64,000 bases of DNA from assembly GCF_030177755.1 (NCBI RefSeq), contig NZ_CP126539.1, positions 3,000,001-3,064,000 of the forward strand, written 5' to 3'. Below, in pieces: positions 1 to 7,662 of this stretch (position 1 is the first letter of the stretch; every line of letters begins with the position of its first letter). The stretch is from Devosia sp. RR2S18. GTDB taxonomy: Bacteria > Pseudomonadota > Alphaproteobacteria > Rhizobiales > Devosiaceae. The position numbers and the translations under genes are program-made. Under the pieces are notes generated by a model that searched no databases, had not been told where the DNA came from, and saw nothing but the letters and a program-made list of their open reading frames with translations.

Positions 1-1
1 C

Positions 2-205
2 TGGGACGAACTCCTGCGCCGAACCGACCCCAGGCGGAAGACCGGATATGGCCAAGACTACCTTGAAGCTGCTGAATCGCGGATGCGCCAGTTGCGAGGC
101 GAAAACGAGCGCCTGGAGGCACAGAACAAACTTCTGAAGTCCCGTTTGGCCGCGGCACGAGAGCAACTCGCGCATGCCAGAGCTGACGACGAAAGCCCGG
201 CTTAG
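2..205 (+). CDS. C-terminal end of an unrecognised coiled-coil protein (partial)
   Basis: An open frame enters from the left edge and stops with TAG at 203-205, giving the last 67 residues of a protein whose start lies outside the window. The visible part is very hydrophilic. From about residue 20 it has a heptad-like pattern rich in Glu, Arg, Leu and Gln (RMRQLRGENERLEAQNKLL), so it probably ends in a short coiled coil with an acidic tail. No family is recognised and no function is proposed. It converges on the minus-strand MFS gene 14 bases downstream. Confidence 0.55.
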   Translation, partial: WDELLRRTDPRRKTGYGQDYLEAAESRMRQLRGENERLEAQNKLLKSRLAAAREQLAHARADDESPA

Positions 206-219
206 GCAAACTCGCTCAG

Positions 220-1464
220 TTACGCAGGGTGCGCCTCGCTCTCCGGCTCCCCTTCAGGGTGCAGCGGCGCCACAACTGGTGTCGTTTGCGGGAGCGGACG
301 GAAAGCGGCTTGTTCGTCGGCCGGCAGCGGCGGCCTCACAGATGCTCGCCAGACCCCGAAAGCAGCGGCAGCAGCGCCAAGGAGCGCGGTGAAGGCAAAA
401 AGTCCCGCTGGCCCAAGCCGAGCCATCAGCACTGAGGCAACGAGTGGTCCAATAATTGCTGCGACGGAGTTTATAAGGATCATGCCCCCGCTCGCAGCGA
501 CAAGATCCTGCTTGGCCACATGGTCGTTCGTGTGGGCCAGGCAGATGGGATAGATGCTGAAGGAAATACCCCCAAACAGGAGCGTTATCCCAAGGAATAG
601 CCAGTTGCCGTCCGGAAGCAGCCACATGGCTACGCTGAGGACACCCAGCGCCGCTGAAACGCCGATGATGATCGTGCGACGGTCAAAAGCGTCAGAGAGC
701 CAGCCTAATGGCCACTGCAAGACCACTCCTCCTGCAATGAGAATGGTCATAAATGCTGCCGTCCCTGACATGCCGAACCCGGATTGGGCCGCAAAGACCG
801 GGGCAAGTCCATAGAGGGCGCCGCTTACAGCCCCGCTGATGGCAACTCCAGCGAGGCCGAGTGGCGAAGCCTGATACAGAGCGCGCAGACTGAATGAAGT
901 CACATGTGGCAGCACGGGAGGCGCTGCTCGGGTTAGGCAGAGAGGCACCAGCGAGAGCGACAGCAGAACCGAAATGATCATGAACAGCACCGGACTGCCC
1001 AACACGTTGAAGTTCAGGAGTTGCTGACCTGCCGCCATCGCCGTGAACAGCGTGATCATATAGGTAGACAGGATTTGACCGCGGCTCTCATTGGTCGCCT
1101 GTTCGTTCAACCAACTCTCGATGCACATGTAGATGCCAGCCAGGCAGACACCCTCGATGAAGCGCAAGGCAACCCAGATCAGAAGGTCTGGAGTGAGCGC
1201 GTGACCCAGCGACGCGGCAGAATAAATAGAGGCTAGTGCGGCAAAAACCCGGATATGGCCGGCGCGGGCAATGAAGCGAAAACACTGCAGCGAGCCCAGC
1301 GTCAGGCCAGCAAAGAATGCCGCACTGACGAAGCCAATGGCGATCGAACTGGCGCCGGTATTGGCCATACGCAACCCGATGAGCGTGCCTAGGGCGCCGT
1401 TTCCCAGCATCATGAAGGCTACGCTGAAGAGTACAGGGAGGACAGGTCGGATGGCTGTGAGCAT
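220..1464 (-). CDS. MFS transporter, YcaD-like
   Basis: A 414-residue protein that is hydrophobic over almost its whole length, with about 12 predicted membrane segments, typical of the major facilitator superfamily. The N-terminal half carries the MFS-type pattern RFIEGVCLAGIYMCIESWLNE, which resembles the YcaD/YfkF group of uncharacterised exporters. A second motif, PLGWLSDAFDRR, near residue 255 fits the conserved loop between helices 8 and 9 (D-R-x-x-R/K type). The C-terminal 40 residues are a hydrophilic tail rich in Pro and Glu. It should act in the inner membrane as a proton-coupled drug or metabolite exporter; the substrate cannot be told. It stands alone and is divergent from the DUF1328 gene. 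Confidence 0.85.
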   Translation of the reverse strand: MLTAIRPVLPVLFSVAFMMLGNGALGTLIGLRMANTGASSIAIGFVSAAFFAGLTLGSLQCFRFIARAGHIRVFAALASIYSAASLGHALTPDLLIWVALRFIEGVCLAGIYMCIESWLNEQATNESRGQILSTYMITLFTAMAAGQQLLNFNVLGSPVLFMIISVLLSLSLVPLCLTRAAPPVLPHVTSFSLRALYQASPLGLAGVAISGAVSGALYGLAPVFAAQSGFGMSGTAAFMTILIAGGVVLQWPLGWLSDAFDRRTIIIGVSAALGVLSVAMWLLPDGNWLFLGITLLFGGISFSIYPICLAHTNDHVAKQDLVAASGGMILINSVAAIIGPLVASVLMARLGPAGLFAFTALLGAAAAAFGVWRASVRPPLPADEQAAFRPLPQTTPVVAPLHPEGEPESEAHPA

Positions 1465-1774
1465 GTGCCTCGGCTTTGCGGTCAGAGAGTCTTGTTGAGG
1501 GTAACGTCTGCTGTAGTTGGGTGGGTTCCTGCAGTGCGGAAGTGACGCGCTACTGGTCTGAACAACAGCAGATTTCGTATATGGTCAACGAGAGTGGTGC
1601 GGGGCGGCAGTCTCGTAGGACGCTGTGGTAGAAGGCCGAAGTGCCCAATGCATGGGGAGCTTGTTAGTCGTTGAACGGCAGAAACGCCACCCGAGGTCGA
1701 CAGTTTGGCGGAACTGTGGAACTTCGCCGCAAAAGGGGACGTTGGTCCTTCAGGTCAAAAATGGAGGGCTTACC
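1465..1774. other. Intergenic region between divergent MFS and DUF1328 genes
   Basis: These 310 bases hold no convincing gene. The reading frame of the DUF1328 gene stays open upstream to about 1625, but that part has no ribosome binding site and codes for an unlikely hydrophilic leader. The clearest element is an EcfG-like promoter at 1718-1743, listed separately. No tRNA or terminator hairpin was seen. Confidence 0.6.
1718..1743 (+). promoter_or_regulatory. EcfG-type general-stress promoter match
   Basis: GGAAC at 1718-1722 is followed by 17 bases and then CGTT at 1740-1743. This fits the published alphaproteobacterial EcfG consensus GGAAC-N16/17-cGTT with no mismatch. Transcription would begin near 1750, leaving a leader of about 25 bases that includes the GGAGGG ribosome binding site at 1763-1768. 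Position and orientation are right for the DUF1328 gene. One perfect match is expected by chance in a window this size, so the location is what gives it weight. Confidence 0.6.
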
Positions 1775-1948
1775 ATGCTTGAACTACTTATCGCACTCGT
1801 GGTCATCGCGCTGATTGCCGGCGCCCTAGGCTTCACGGGCATTGCTCGCGGCGCTGCGGGTCTCGCCAAGATCGTGTTCTTTATTCTGCTGGCGATCATC
1901 GTTATTTTCCTGATTCTTGGCGTGCTCGGGATCGCGGCGATATTCTAG
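1775..1948 (+). CDS. DUF1328 (YtjA/UPF0391 family) small membrane protein
   Basis: A 57-residue protein with two hydrophobic segments (about residues 3-22 and 32-56) separated by a Gly/Ala/Arg stretch (GFTGIARGAAGLAK), the hallmark of the UPF0391/DUF1328 family. The start ATG at 1775 has GGAGGG six bases upstream, so longer forms of the frame are not needed. The family is small, sits in the inner membrane and has no known biochemical role; members are often induced by general stress. The perfect EcfG-type promoter match just upstream supports that here. The next gene starts 28 bases downstream and may be cotranscribed. Confidence 0.85.
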   Translation: MLELLIALVVIALIAGALGFTGIARGAAGLAKIVFFILLAIIVIFLILGVLGIAAIF

Positions 1949-1976
1949 CGCACGAACCCAGGTCGTAGGCGCTATT

Positions 1977-2372
1977 GTGCCAACATTGTCCAAAAGAACT
2001 GCGCCTGTCGCTACCGCAACTCAGCCAGCCGACCATCGGCTGGCTGAGCTCGACCGTCTGGCTAACCTCTTGGACTCGCGCTGGGGCATTCCCGGTACAT
2101 CCATGCGGTTTGGCGTGGACGCGCTGGTGGGTCTGGTCCCCGGCATCGGCGACGCCGCCGCGGGTGCCGTGTCGCTCTACATCATTTCACAGGCAGCCAA
2201 GCACGGTGCGCCCCGACCATTGATCGGCCGCATGGTGGCCAACACTGCTGTGGATTTCGTGGTGGGTTCAGTTCCGCTTCTGGGTTCCGTGTTCGACCTG
2301 TTCTTCAAGGCCAACAAACGCAATATGCGGCTCCTACGAGAGCATTTCGAGACAACACCAGACTCGCGCTAG
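1977..2372 (+). CDS. DUF4112 domain protein
   Basis: A 131-residue protein whose core, from about residue 20 (RLANLLDSRWGIPGT) through GLVPGIGDAAAG to the C-terminal PLLGSVFDLFFKANKRN, matches the DUF4112 family of small membrane-associated proteins. Two hydrophobic stretches, near residues 50-70 and 85-105, may be membrane helices. The start is uncertain. GTG at 1977, with AGG seven bases upstream, is preferred over a TTG at 1917 that lies inside the DUF1328 gene. The function is unknown. It follows the DUF1328 gene closely and may belong to the same stress-induced transcript. Confidence 0.75.
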   Translation: MPTLSKRTAPVATATQPADHRLAELDRLANLLDSRWGIPGTSMRFGVDALVGLVPGIGDAAAGAVSLYIISQAAKHGAPRPLIGRMVANTAVDFVVGSVPLLGSVFDLFFKANKRNMRLLREHFETTPDSR

Positions 2373-2503
2373 TCTGGCCGCCTCGCGTGAGGGGCTATAC
2401 CTACCAGATCATCGTACTTGCCCCGATCCCGGCTCTGAACACCTCAGACTGCATCTTTCTCCCCTTGTACTCGTTCGCCCGTAAGCGCTAGCGGGAGATC
2501 GAT

Positions 2504-3127
2504 ATGGACTGGCTTGTGGACAATCGGGAGCTACTCAGCCTCTTGGCCAATCTTGGCATGCTGGTAGTCTGGATTACCTACCTGCAGGTTTTCATCAGCA
2601 GCTACCGGCGCCAGAACAAGCCCAAAATCCTGATCAATCTCGGCGGCGGACGAGAACTGGACGCACGGTGTCTCGTCAGCAACATGAGCGCCGACCCAAT
2701 CTATGTGCAGTCCATCATCGCAAAACTGCACACGGCGGATCGCGAGATTGCCTGCCCGGTGACCGAGCTCGATGGGGTGGAAGACTGGGAGGAGCCGTCC
2801 GACCTGCGGCTGTGGTCGCGACAGGGGCCGCTCGGTGCCGGGAATGTACGCGACATGGGTTCGCTGCGCTCAATCTTCGACCACGTGCTGCGTAGAAAAT
2901 CGCCAAACGAGGACCCGAGCGCGGTGCAACAGGAACTTATCTCGTTCGAACTTCAGGTCGCGGCGGTCTATGGATCGGAGGACCTGCTGGTCGGTGCAAA
3001 GCGCCAGTTCAAAGTGCGGAGCAAGGATGATCAGGTCTGTGTGCAGCCGCTAACCGTCGATGCGAAACAGATCCGCTCCCGTCGGGAGCGGAAGGAGATC
3101 AGCCGTCTACTGGAGCAGGAGCTTTAG
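2504..3127 (+). CDS. Hypothetical N-terminally anchored protein
   Basis: A 207-residue protein that I do not recognise. ATG 2504 has GGGAG seven bases upstream. Residues about 11-33 (LLSLLANLGMLVVWITYLQVF) form one membrane segment. They are followed by a basic patch (SSYRRQNKPK) that would place the remaining 170 residues in the cytoplasm. The soluble part looks like a mixed beta-sheet domain and ends in a charged Arg/Glu/Lys-rich helix. It is alone, preceded by 130 bases without an obvious promoter, and converges on the polyamine genes. Confidence 0.65.
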   Translation: MDWLVDNRELLSLLANLGMLVVWITYLQVFISSYRRQNKPKILINLGGGRELDARCLVSNMSADPIYVQSIIAKLHTADREIACPVTELDGVEDWEEPSDLRLWSRQGPLGAGNVRDMGSLRSIFDHVLRRKSPNEDPSAVQQELISFELQVAAVYGSEDLLVGAKRQFKVRSKDDQVCVQPLTVDAKQIRSRRERKEISRLLEQEL

Positions 3128-3135
3128 AAAAGAAA

Positions 3136-3162
3136 ACGGCCCGGGCATTGGGCCCGGACCGT
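3136..3162 (-). terminator. Rho-independent terminator of the polyamine genes
   Basis: The hairpin has arms 3136-3146 and 3152-3162 with one mismatch (C3140 opposite A3158) and a five-base loop. Reading the minus strand it is followed by a T-rich run (complement of 3127-3136). It therefore ends the minus-strand dehydrogenase transcript whose stop codon lies at 3177. The plus strand has no T run after it. Confidence 0.75.
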
Positions 3163-3176
3163 CTGGAGTACTTCCG

Positions 3177-4460
3177 CTAGAGCGCCGCTGCAATCTTGAC
3201 TGCTGGCACCAACGGCGCCTCGTCAAAGGTCAGTGGGCGATCCCCTGCCGCATCGTGGATGCGGGTGGGCAGGCCCATCTCGGCCAACAGATCCAGGAAC
3301 GGACGGGCGGGCAGTTGCTCGACATTGACCATGCGCTTGGCATCCCAATCACCCTCGGCAATCAGGATCGCCGCGGCCACGGGGGGTACACCAGCCGTGT
3401 AGGAGATGGCCTGGCTTCCGACCTCGGCATAGTTTTCGGCGTGATCGGAAATGTTGTAGATAAACACCTCCTGCGCCATGCCATCCTTGGTGCCTTTAAC
3501 GAGATCACCAATGCAGGTCTTGCCTCGGTAGTTCGGCGCCAGTGATGCCGGATCGGGCAGCACGGCCTTGACTACCTTAAGCGGCACCACCTGGAGGCCT
3601 TCGGCGGTCGTTACCGGCTGCTCGGAGAGCAGCCCGAGATTGTTGAGGACGGTGAACACGTTGATGTAGTGCTCGCCAAAACCCATCCAGAACCGAACAT
3701 TGGGCACGTTGAGATTGGCCGAGAGCGAGTGAATCTCGTCATGGCCAGTCAGGTAAGTGGTCTGCGCGCCAACAACCGGCAGGTCATCGGTGCGCTTGAC
3801 CTCAAACATCTTGTTGGAGGTCCACTGGCTGTCCTGCCAGGTCCAGACCTGGCCGGTGAACTCGCGGAAGTTGATTTCCGGATCGAAGTTCGTGGCGAAG
3901 TACTTGCCGTGCGAACCAGCATTGACGTCGATGATGTCAATCGAGTCGATGGAGTCGAAATACTCCTCAGCCGCCAGCGCCGCATAGGCGTTGACGACGC
4001 CCGGGTCGAACCCAGCACCCAAAATGGCAGTAATGCCCTTGCGCTCGCATTCGGCGCGGTGCGTCCACTCGTAATTGCCGTACCAGGGCGGCGTTTCGCA
4101 GATCTTTTGGGGATCTTCGTGGATGGCGGTGTCGATATAGGCAGCCCCAGTCTCGATGCAGGCGCGCAGCACCGACATGTTGAGGAAGGAGGAGCCCACA
4201 TTGATCACTATGCCCGCCCGAGTTCGGGCGATCAGCGCTTTTGTCGCCTCGACGTCCAGAGCGTCAAGCTGATGAGCTTGCAACACGCCGGGCATCTTGA
4301 GGGATCGTTTCTCGAGCACGCTCTGAACGATCGCGTGGCACTTGTCGACAGTGCGCGAGGCGATGTGGATATCGCCGAGCACGTCGTTTGCTTGAGCGGC
4401 CTTATGGGCGACGACCTGCGCCACACCTCCGGCCCCGACAATCAGGACATTCTTTTTCAA
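3177..4460 (-). CDS. Carboxynorspermidine/carboxyspermidine dehydrogenase (saccharopine dehydrogenase family)
   Basis: A 427-residue NADPH-binding protein that starts with a Rossmann motif (VLIVGAGGVAQVVAHK), has a second early motif (HIASRT) and the GAGFDPGVVNAYA segment typical of this branch of the saccharopine dehydrogenase family. The enzyme condenses putrescine (or diaminopropane) with aspartate 4-semialdehyde and reduces the Schiff base to carboxyspermidine (or carboxynorspermidine). The assignment rests strongly on the neighbouring nspC-type decarboxylase, 123 bases upstream on the same strand. Which diamine is used cannot be read from the sequence; alphaproteobacteria generally use putrescine. 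Aspartate 4-semialdehyde is also the substrate of the EctB enzyme encoded 4 kb away. Confidence 0.9.
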   Translation of the reverse strand: MKKNVLIVGAGGVAQVVAHKAAQANDVLGDIHIASRTVDKCHAIVQSVLEKRSLKMPGVLQAHQLDALDVEATKALIARTRAGIVINVGSSFLNMSVLRACIETGAAYIDTAIHEDPQKICETPPWYGNYEWTHRAECERKGITAILGAGFDPGVVNAYAALAAEEYFDSIDSIDIIDVNAGSHGKYFATNFDPEINFREFTGQVWTWQDSQWTSNKMFEVKRTDDLPVVGAQTTYLTGHDEIHSLSANLNVPNVRFWMGFGEHYINVFTVLNNLGLLSEQPVTTAEGLQVVPLKVVKAVLPDPASLAPNYRGKTCIGDLVKGTKDGMAQEVFIYNISDHAENYAEVGSQAISYTAGVPPVAAAILIAEGDWDAKRMVNVEQLPARPFLDLLAEMGLPTRIHDAAGDRPLTFDEAPLVPAVKIAAAL

Positions 4461-4583
4461 TTGGCACGAAACACCTTTTCTAATGCGCGGCCGGCAAGGC
4501 TCTCAGCCTGCCCTCTGGACGCGCCCCAATCGGCACCGGCGCCTGAGCGGCTACCGGCAGTGGCTACGCTGAACCACGTCACC

Positions 4584-5684
4584 TCAAGAGAGGCTATCGA
4601 CGTAGTCCGTGTAGGTGAAGCTCTTGACGAGCCGCACCCGACCGTCCAGTTCCCTCACGGCTATAGAGGGCATCTGAACGCCGTTGAACCAGTTCTTTTT
4701 CACCATGGTATAGCCGCCCGCATCCAGAATTGAGATGCGCTGGCCGACCGCCAATGGCTGTTCGAACTGGAACTCCCCAAAGATGTCACCGGCAAGACAT
4801 GACTTGCCGCACACCATGTAACTATGACCGCCCCGGTTCGGTAGGACCTTGGCTTCGAGGCGGTAGATCAAAAGATCGAGCATATGCGCTTCGATCGAAG
4901 AGTCAACGACTGCCAAGTCCTTGCCGTTGTTCAAGATATCGAGAACGGTGACCTCTAGCGTCGTCGAATTGGTAATCGCGGCCTCACCGGGCTCGAGATA
5001 AACTTGGACATTCCAGCGCTCCGAGAAGGCCTTGAGCCGATCGGCGAAGGCCTCGAGCGGATAGTTTTCGCCGGTGAAGTGAATACCGCCGCCCAGGCTG
5101 ACCCAGTCGAGTTGTTCGAGGACGCTGCCGAAGCGCGCTTCGATGCCGGCCAGTATCTCGGAGAAGCTCTCGAAACTGTTGTTCTCGCAGTGACAGTGGA
5201 TCATCACACCCGAGATTCGATCGAGCACCGGAAGGATGCGGTCCAAATCCCATTCACCCAAGCGGCTGTGTGGACGAGCCGGGTCGGCGATGATGAAACT
5301 GGAGTGGCTCACTTGCGGGTTGAGCCGCAGGCCGAGCTGTTTGCCGGCTGCAGCGCCGGCGAAGCGGGTCAGCTGATTGACCGAGTTGAAGATGATCTTG
5401 TCGCAATTGGCGACGACCGCCTCTATTTCGTCATCCGAAAAAGCGACGGAATAGGCGTGGGTCTCGCCGCCGAACTTCTCACGGCCAAGGCGAACTTCGT
5501 TGAGCGAGGAGGACGTCGTCCCGTCCATGTGCTCGGCCATGAGGTCAAACACCGACCAAGTGGCGAAGCACTTGAGCGCCAGCAGGCATTTGACGCCCGA
5601 CCTCTGACGCAAATACGATATTTTCTCAAGGTTCCCAAGAAGTACCGTCTTGTCGACGAGGTAATAAGGCGTCTGCAACGTCAA
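4584..5684 (-). CDS. nspC: Carboxynorspermidine/carboxyspermidine decarboxylase
   Basis: A 366-residue PLP-dependent decarboxylase of the alanine racemase fold (type III). The N-terminal segment has the Lys that binds PLP (LLALKCF), followed by the characteristic TSSSLNEVRLG. GLRLNPQVSHSS and SLGGGIHFTGENYP are NspC signatures (substrate and phosphate binding), and CGKSCLAGDIFGE carries the catalytic Cys region from the partner subunit. It removes CO2 from carboxy(nor)spermidine to give spermidine or norspermidine. It precedes the dehydrogenase on the same strand, so the pair forms the aspartate-semialdehyde-dependent alternative to spermidine synthase. About 210 bases without a gene separate it from the hydrolase upstream. 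Confidence 0.93.
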   Translation of the reverse strand: MTLQTPYYLVDKTVLLGNLEKISYLRQRSGVKCLLALKCFATWSVFDLMAEHMDGTTSSSLNEVRLGREKFGGETHAYSVAFSDDEIEAVVANCDKIIFNSVNQLTRFAGAAAGKQLGLRLNPQVSHSSFIIADPARPHSRLGEWDLDRILPVLDRISGVMIHCHCENNSFESFSEILAGIEARFGSVLEQLDWVSLGGGIHFTGENYPLEAFADRLKAFSERWNVQVYLEPGEAAITNSTTLEVTVLDILNNGKDLAVVDSSIEAHMLDLLIYRLEAKVLPNRGGHSYMVCGKSCLAGDIFGEFQFEQPLAVGQRISILDAGGYTMVKKNWFNGVQMPSIAVRELDGRVRLVKSFTYTDYVDSLS

Positions 5685-5898
5685 TCTAAGCTATCGCACC
5701 TCAGGCCGGATCTGCGGGAGTAGCAGGTTGCACGCTGACAAAGCTGGCGCGCACCGCGAAAGCGCACACATACACATTCACTTCCCCTGAAACAAGTGAA
5801 CGCGCCATTACGACGCGGATGGAACAGCTGAGACTAAAAGGAGGTTCAGCCGACCCCGTGGCCTGGGCCGACTGCACCTGCAATCGTTAGGCTGCGAA

Positions 5899-6414
5899 CT
5901 AGCCCCGATAAAAGATGTGCTGCCCGATCTGCTTGAGCTTCTGCATCTTCGGAGCCCAGTTCGGGTTCACATAGTTGGCATGGTAGTGCGTTGCGAGGTG
6001 AAGTTCAGCCACCAGCGGCTCGCTGTCAGTGGCCTTTTCAGCAATCTCCATCGCCAAGTTCCAGGCCTTGGTTTCGCTGCGCGTCTCTGGAACGCCATCG
6101 CAGGCGAAGGAGAACTGGCAAGCATTGCGCTTGTGCTTGTTCTGATAGACGACGCCGCAGATGCTGTCAGGATAGCGCTTGTCGGCAACGCGGTTGAGAA
6201 TGACCTGAGCGACGGCCATTTGACCATCGCGGCTCTCGCCGCGGGCTTCATAGTATATTGCGGTCGCCAGGCAATCGACTTCGCTCGCACTAGATGCAGC
6301 CTGAGCACTGGCTGTGGTACCCAGCGTTGCCGTAACAGCGGTAAACGTCAGCACCGTCAACATGGAGAGTATCTGGCGGGAGGCACGATTGGGCAGAAGT
6401 GAAGAAAGCCGCAT
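5899..6414 (-). CDS. Secreted cell wall hydrolase, SleB/Hydrolase_2 family
   Basis: A 171-residue exported protein. The first 40 residues form a signal peptide (basic N-terminus, hydrophobic core, cleavage near SAQAAS). The mature part has the Hydrolase_2 (SleB-like) core: CLATAIYYEARGES with the catalytic Glu, AVAQVILNRVADKRYP, and the pair of Cys in CQFSFACDG, followed by HLATHYHANYVNP. Such proteins cleave peptidoglycan, probably as lytic transglycosylases, and work in the periplasm in wall remodelling. No partner genes adjoin it. Confidence 0.85.
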   Translation of the reverse strand: MRLSSLLPNRASRQILSMLTVLTFTAVTATLGTTASAQAASSASEVDCLATAIYYEARGESRDGQMAVAQVILNRVADKRYPDSICGVVYQNKHKRNACQFSFACDGVPETRSETKAWNLAMEIAEKATDSEPLVAELHLATHYHANYVNPNWAPKMQKLKQIGQHIFYRG

Positions 6415-6650
6415 TTATTTTGGAACCGCTTCGTTAGTCGTTGAGTTTAAGCTAGTCGCCCCTGGCGAAGCGGTGCGCTTAGACTACGCAGAAGCGCGCA
6501 TAATCGGGCGGAGTATGTTCAAGGTCTGGGCCATTCCCAGACCAGAATGTGGCAGCCGTTACCTTGACGCGAGTTAACGTTGCGGGAGCAGGCTGCCTAT
6601 GGGCCGTCTGTATAAGGGAACTTCAAGCCTGCCTCACGCCTTGTGCGGTC

Positions 6651-6878
6651 ATGAGCAAGATCAGTTTTACCGATGGTGGCGGATCCCCAGCAGAAGACCG
6701 CAACCGCCGCGAGCGGCTAGGCCTTAGCGTAGACGACCTGGCGGCAGCCGCTAGAATCGACAGCGCTACGCTTGTTGCTTACGAGCAGACCAACGCCGGA
6801 TCCGAACCAGACCTTGTGGTACGACAAAAGGTCGGTGAGGCGCTCACCCGCCTTGAGGCGGAGAGCGAGACCGAATGA
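6651..6878 (+). CDS. Small HTH-like (XRE-type) protein
   Basis: A 75-residue protein. The stretch ERLGLSVDDLAAAARIDSATLVAYEQTN looks like the helix-turn-helix of XRE/Cro-family regulators. The fit is loose and the N-terminal 20 residues are disordered. ATG 6651 is chosen because the protein upstream of it has no similarity to the HTH part. It converges on the ectoine regulator with only nine bases between them. A role in the ectoine locus is possible but not shown. Confidence 0.5.
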   Translation: MSKISFTDGGGSPAEDRNRRERLGLSVDDLAAAARIDSATLVAYEQTNAGSEPDLVVRQKVGEALTRLEAESETE

Positions 6879-6887
6879 CTGCCGCCC

Positions 6888-7388
6888 TTAGTTTGGTTCG
6901 GGATCGGCTATCAGACGAGCGGATGAGTCAAGCACAGCCGCTGCATCGATATCCTCTTGCCCTAGCATCGCAGCCACGCGTTCAAGCGCTGAGAGCAGCA
7001 TCAACTGCTCCCATTCCGGCAAGCCGCTGAACTGCTGATGAAAGCGTGCATGCGCTCCGTCCGGCGCTATAGCGAGAACACGGCGGCCCGCATCCGTTAG
7101 GGACAGCCACACCTGACGTCGATCGCTCTCACCTTTGCGGCGCAAGATCATGCCTTGCGCTTCCAGTTTCTGGATCAGCGCTGTCGTCGTAGCCTGGGTG
7201 ATGCCCATGCGAGCGGCAATGTGACCAGCTGTATGTTCACTCCCCTCCTCCAGAAGCTGCATGAAAATGAGCTGGGATGGTGTGAGGCCGGTCTCGCGCA
7301 TCAGCGCCTTGGAGTTGAGCTCGGTTACCCGCAGTATCTTGCGCATGGCCGAAAGGGCAGATCTGGTCCGAGCTTCCAAGACGGGCAC
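6888..7388 (-). CDS. ectR: MarR-family regulator of the ectoine genes (EctR-like)
   Basis: A 166-residue winged-helix protein of the MarR family. The recognition region is AGHIAARMGITQATTTALIQKLEAQGMI, followed by the wing RKGESDRRQVWLSLT with the Asp-Arg-Arg motif that MarR proteins use in the minor groove. It is divergent from ectA, the arrangement known for EctR1 of methylotrophs, which binds at the ectABC promoter and represses it at low salt. An inverted repeat in the ectA promoter and a lone identical half-site at 7464-7470, upstream of ectR itself, are candidate operators. The name is given by position and family; binding is inferred. Confidence 0.8.
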   Translation of the reverse strand: MPVLEARTRSALSAMRKILRVTELNSKALMRETGLTPSQLIFMQLLEEGSEHTAGHIAARMGITQATTTALIQKLEAQGMILRRKGESDRRQVWLSLTDAGRRVLAIAPDGAHARFHQQFSGLPEWEQLMLLSALERVAAMLGQEDIDAAAVLDSSARLIADPEPN

Positions 7389-7463
7389 CCAAAATGAAGC
7401 GATTCAATCTTCTCTAGCGCCGCAGAGCCCGCTGCTAAAGCAGGAAAGTAGGGGCTCGGCGAT

Positions 7464-7470
7464 TTAGTTA
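7464..7470. promoter_or_regulatory. Half-site of the presumed EctR operator upstream of ectR
   Basis: TTAGTTA at 7464-7470 is identical to the left arm of the inverted repeat in the ectA promoter (7616-7622). It lies 76 bases upstream of the ectR start, where it could allow autoregulation. No matching right arm follows at the same spacing, so a weak or half-site interaction is the most that can be suggested. Confidence 0.3.
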
Positions 7471-7608
7471 GCCCTTTATAAACATATTTGCTCGGCTTAC
7501 CCCCGATTCTCATCAGCGCCTAGTGTCACCAAATCTCCACATAGCCAGCAACCGCCCGGCCTGCCGACGTTAGCGCCTCACCCACAGAGTGCAACAACTC
7601 CCCGCCTG

Positions 7609-7636
7609 TTGACATTTAGTTATAACGAGCTAACTA
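7609..7636 (+). promoter_or_regulatory. ectA promoter
   Basis: A consensus -35 box TTGACA lies at 7609-7614 and a weaker -10 box TAACTA at 7631-7636, with 16 bases between. The distance to the ectA start at 7663 and its GGAGGG ribosome binding site (7654-7659) is right for a sigma-70 promoter. The inverted repeat 7616-7637 fills the space between the boxes and covers the -10, so a bound repressor would block RNA polymerase. Confidence 0.6.
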
Positions 7637-7637
7637 A
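7616..7637. promoter_or_regulatory. Inverted repeat, candidate EctR operator
   Basis: TTAGTTA at 7616-7622 and its exact complement TAACTAA at 7631-7637 are separated by eight bases. The seven-base arms are perfect and the element overlaps the -10 box of ectA. Known EctR sites in methylotrophs are also pseudopalindromes over the ectABC -10 region. The size fits a MarR dimer. Confidence 0.6.
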
Positions 7638-7662
7638 TTGGTGCAACGAAAGCGGAGGGAGC

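Noticed and set aside
3669..4733. Long open frame on the plus strand (354 codons) opposite the carboxyspermidine dehydrogenase
   Set aside because: It is antisense to a clear enzyme gene, contains no recognisable family and arises from high GC content. The same applies to the long plus-strand frames at 14723-15718, 45643-46815 and 57249-58373.
5701..5883. 60-codon minus-strand frame upstream of nspC
   Set aside because: No ribosome binding site, no hydrophobic or family pattern, and it lies in a 214-base gap where a promoter is expected.
6617..6642. GGAAC-N17-CCTT before the small HTH gene, thought to be an EcfG promoter
   Set aside because: The -10 box has a mismatch and a start site would lie at the start codon itself, so there is no room for a leader.
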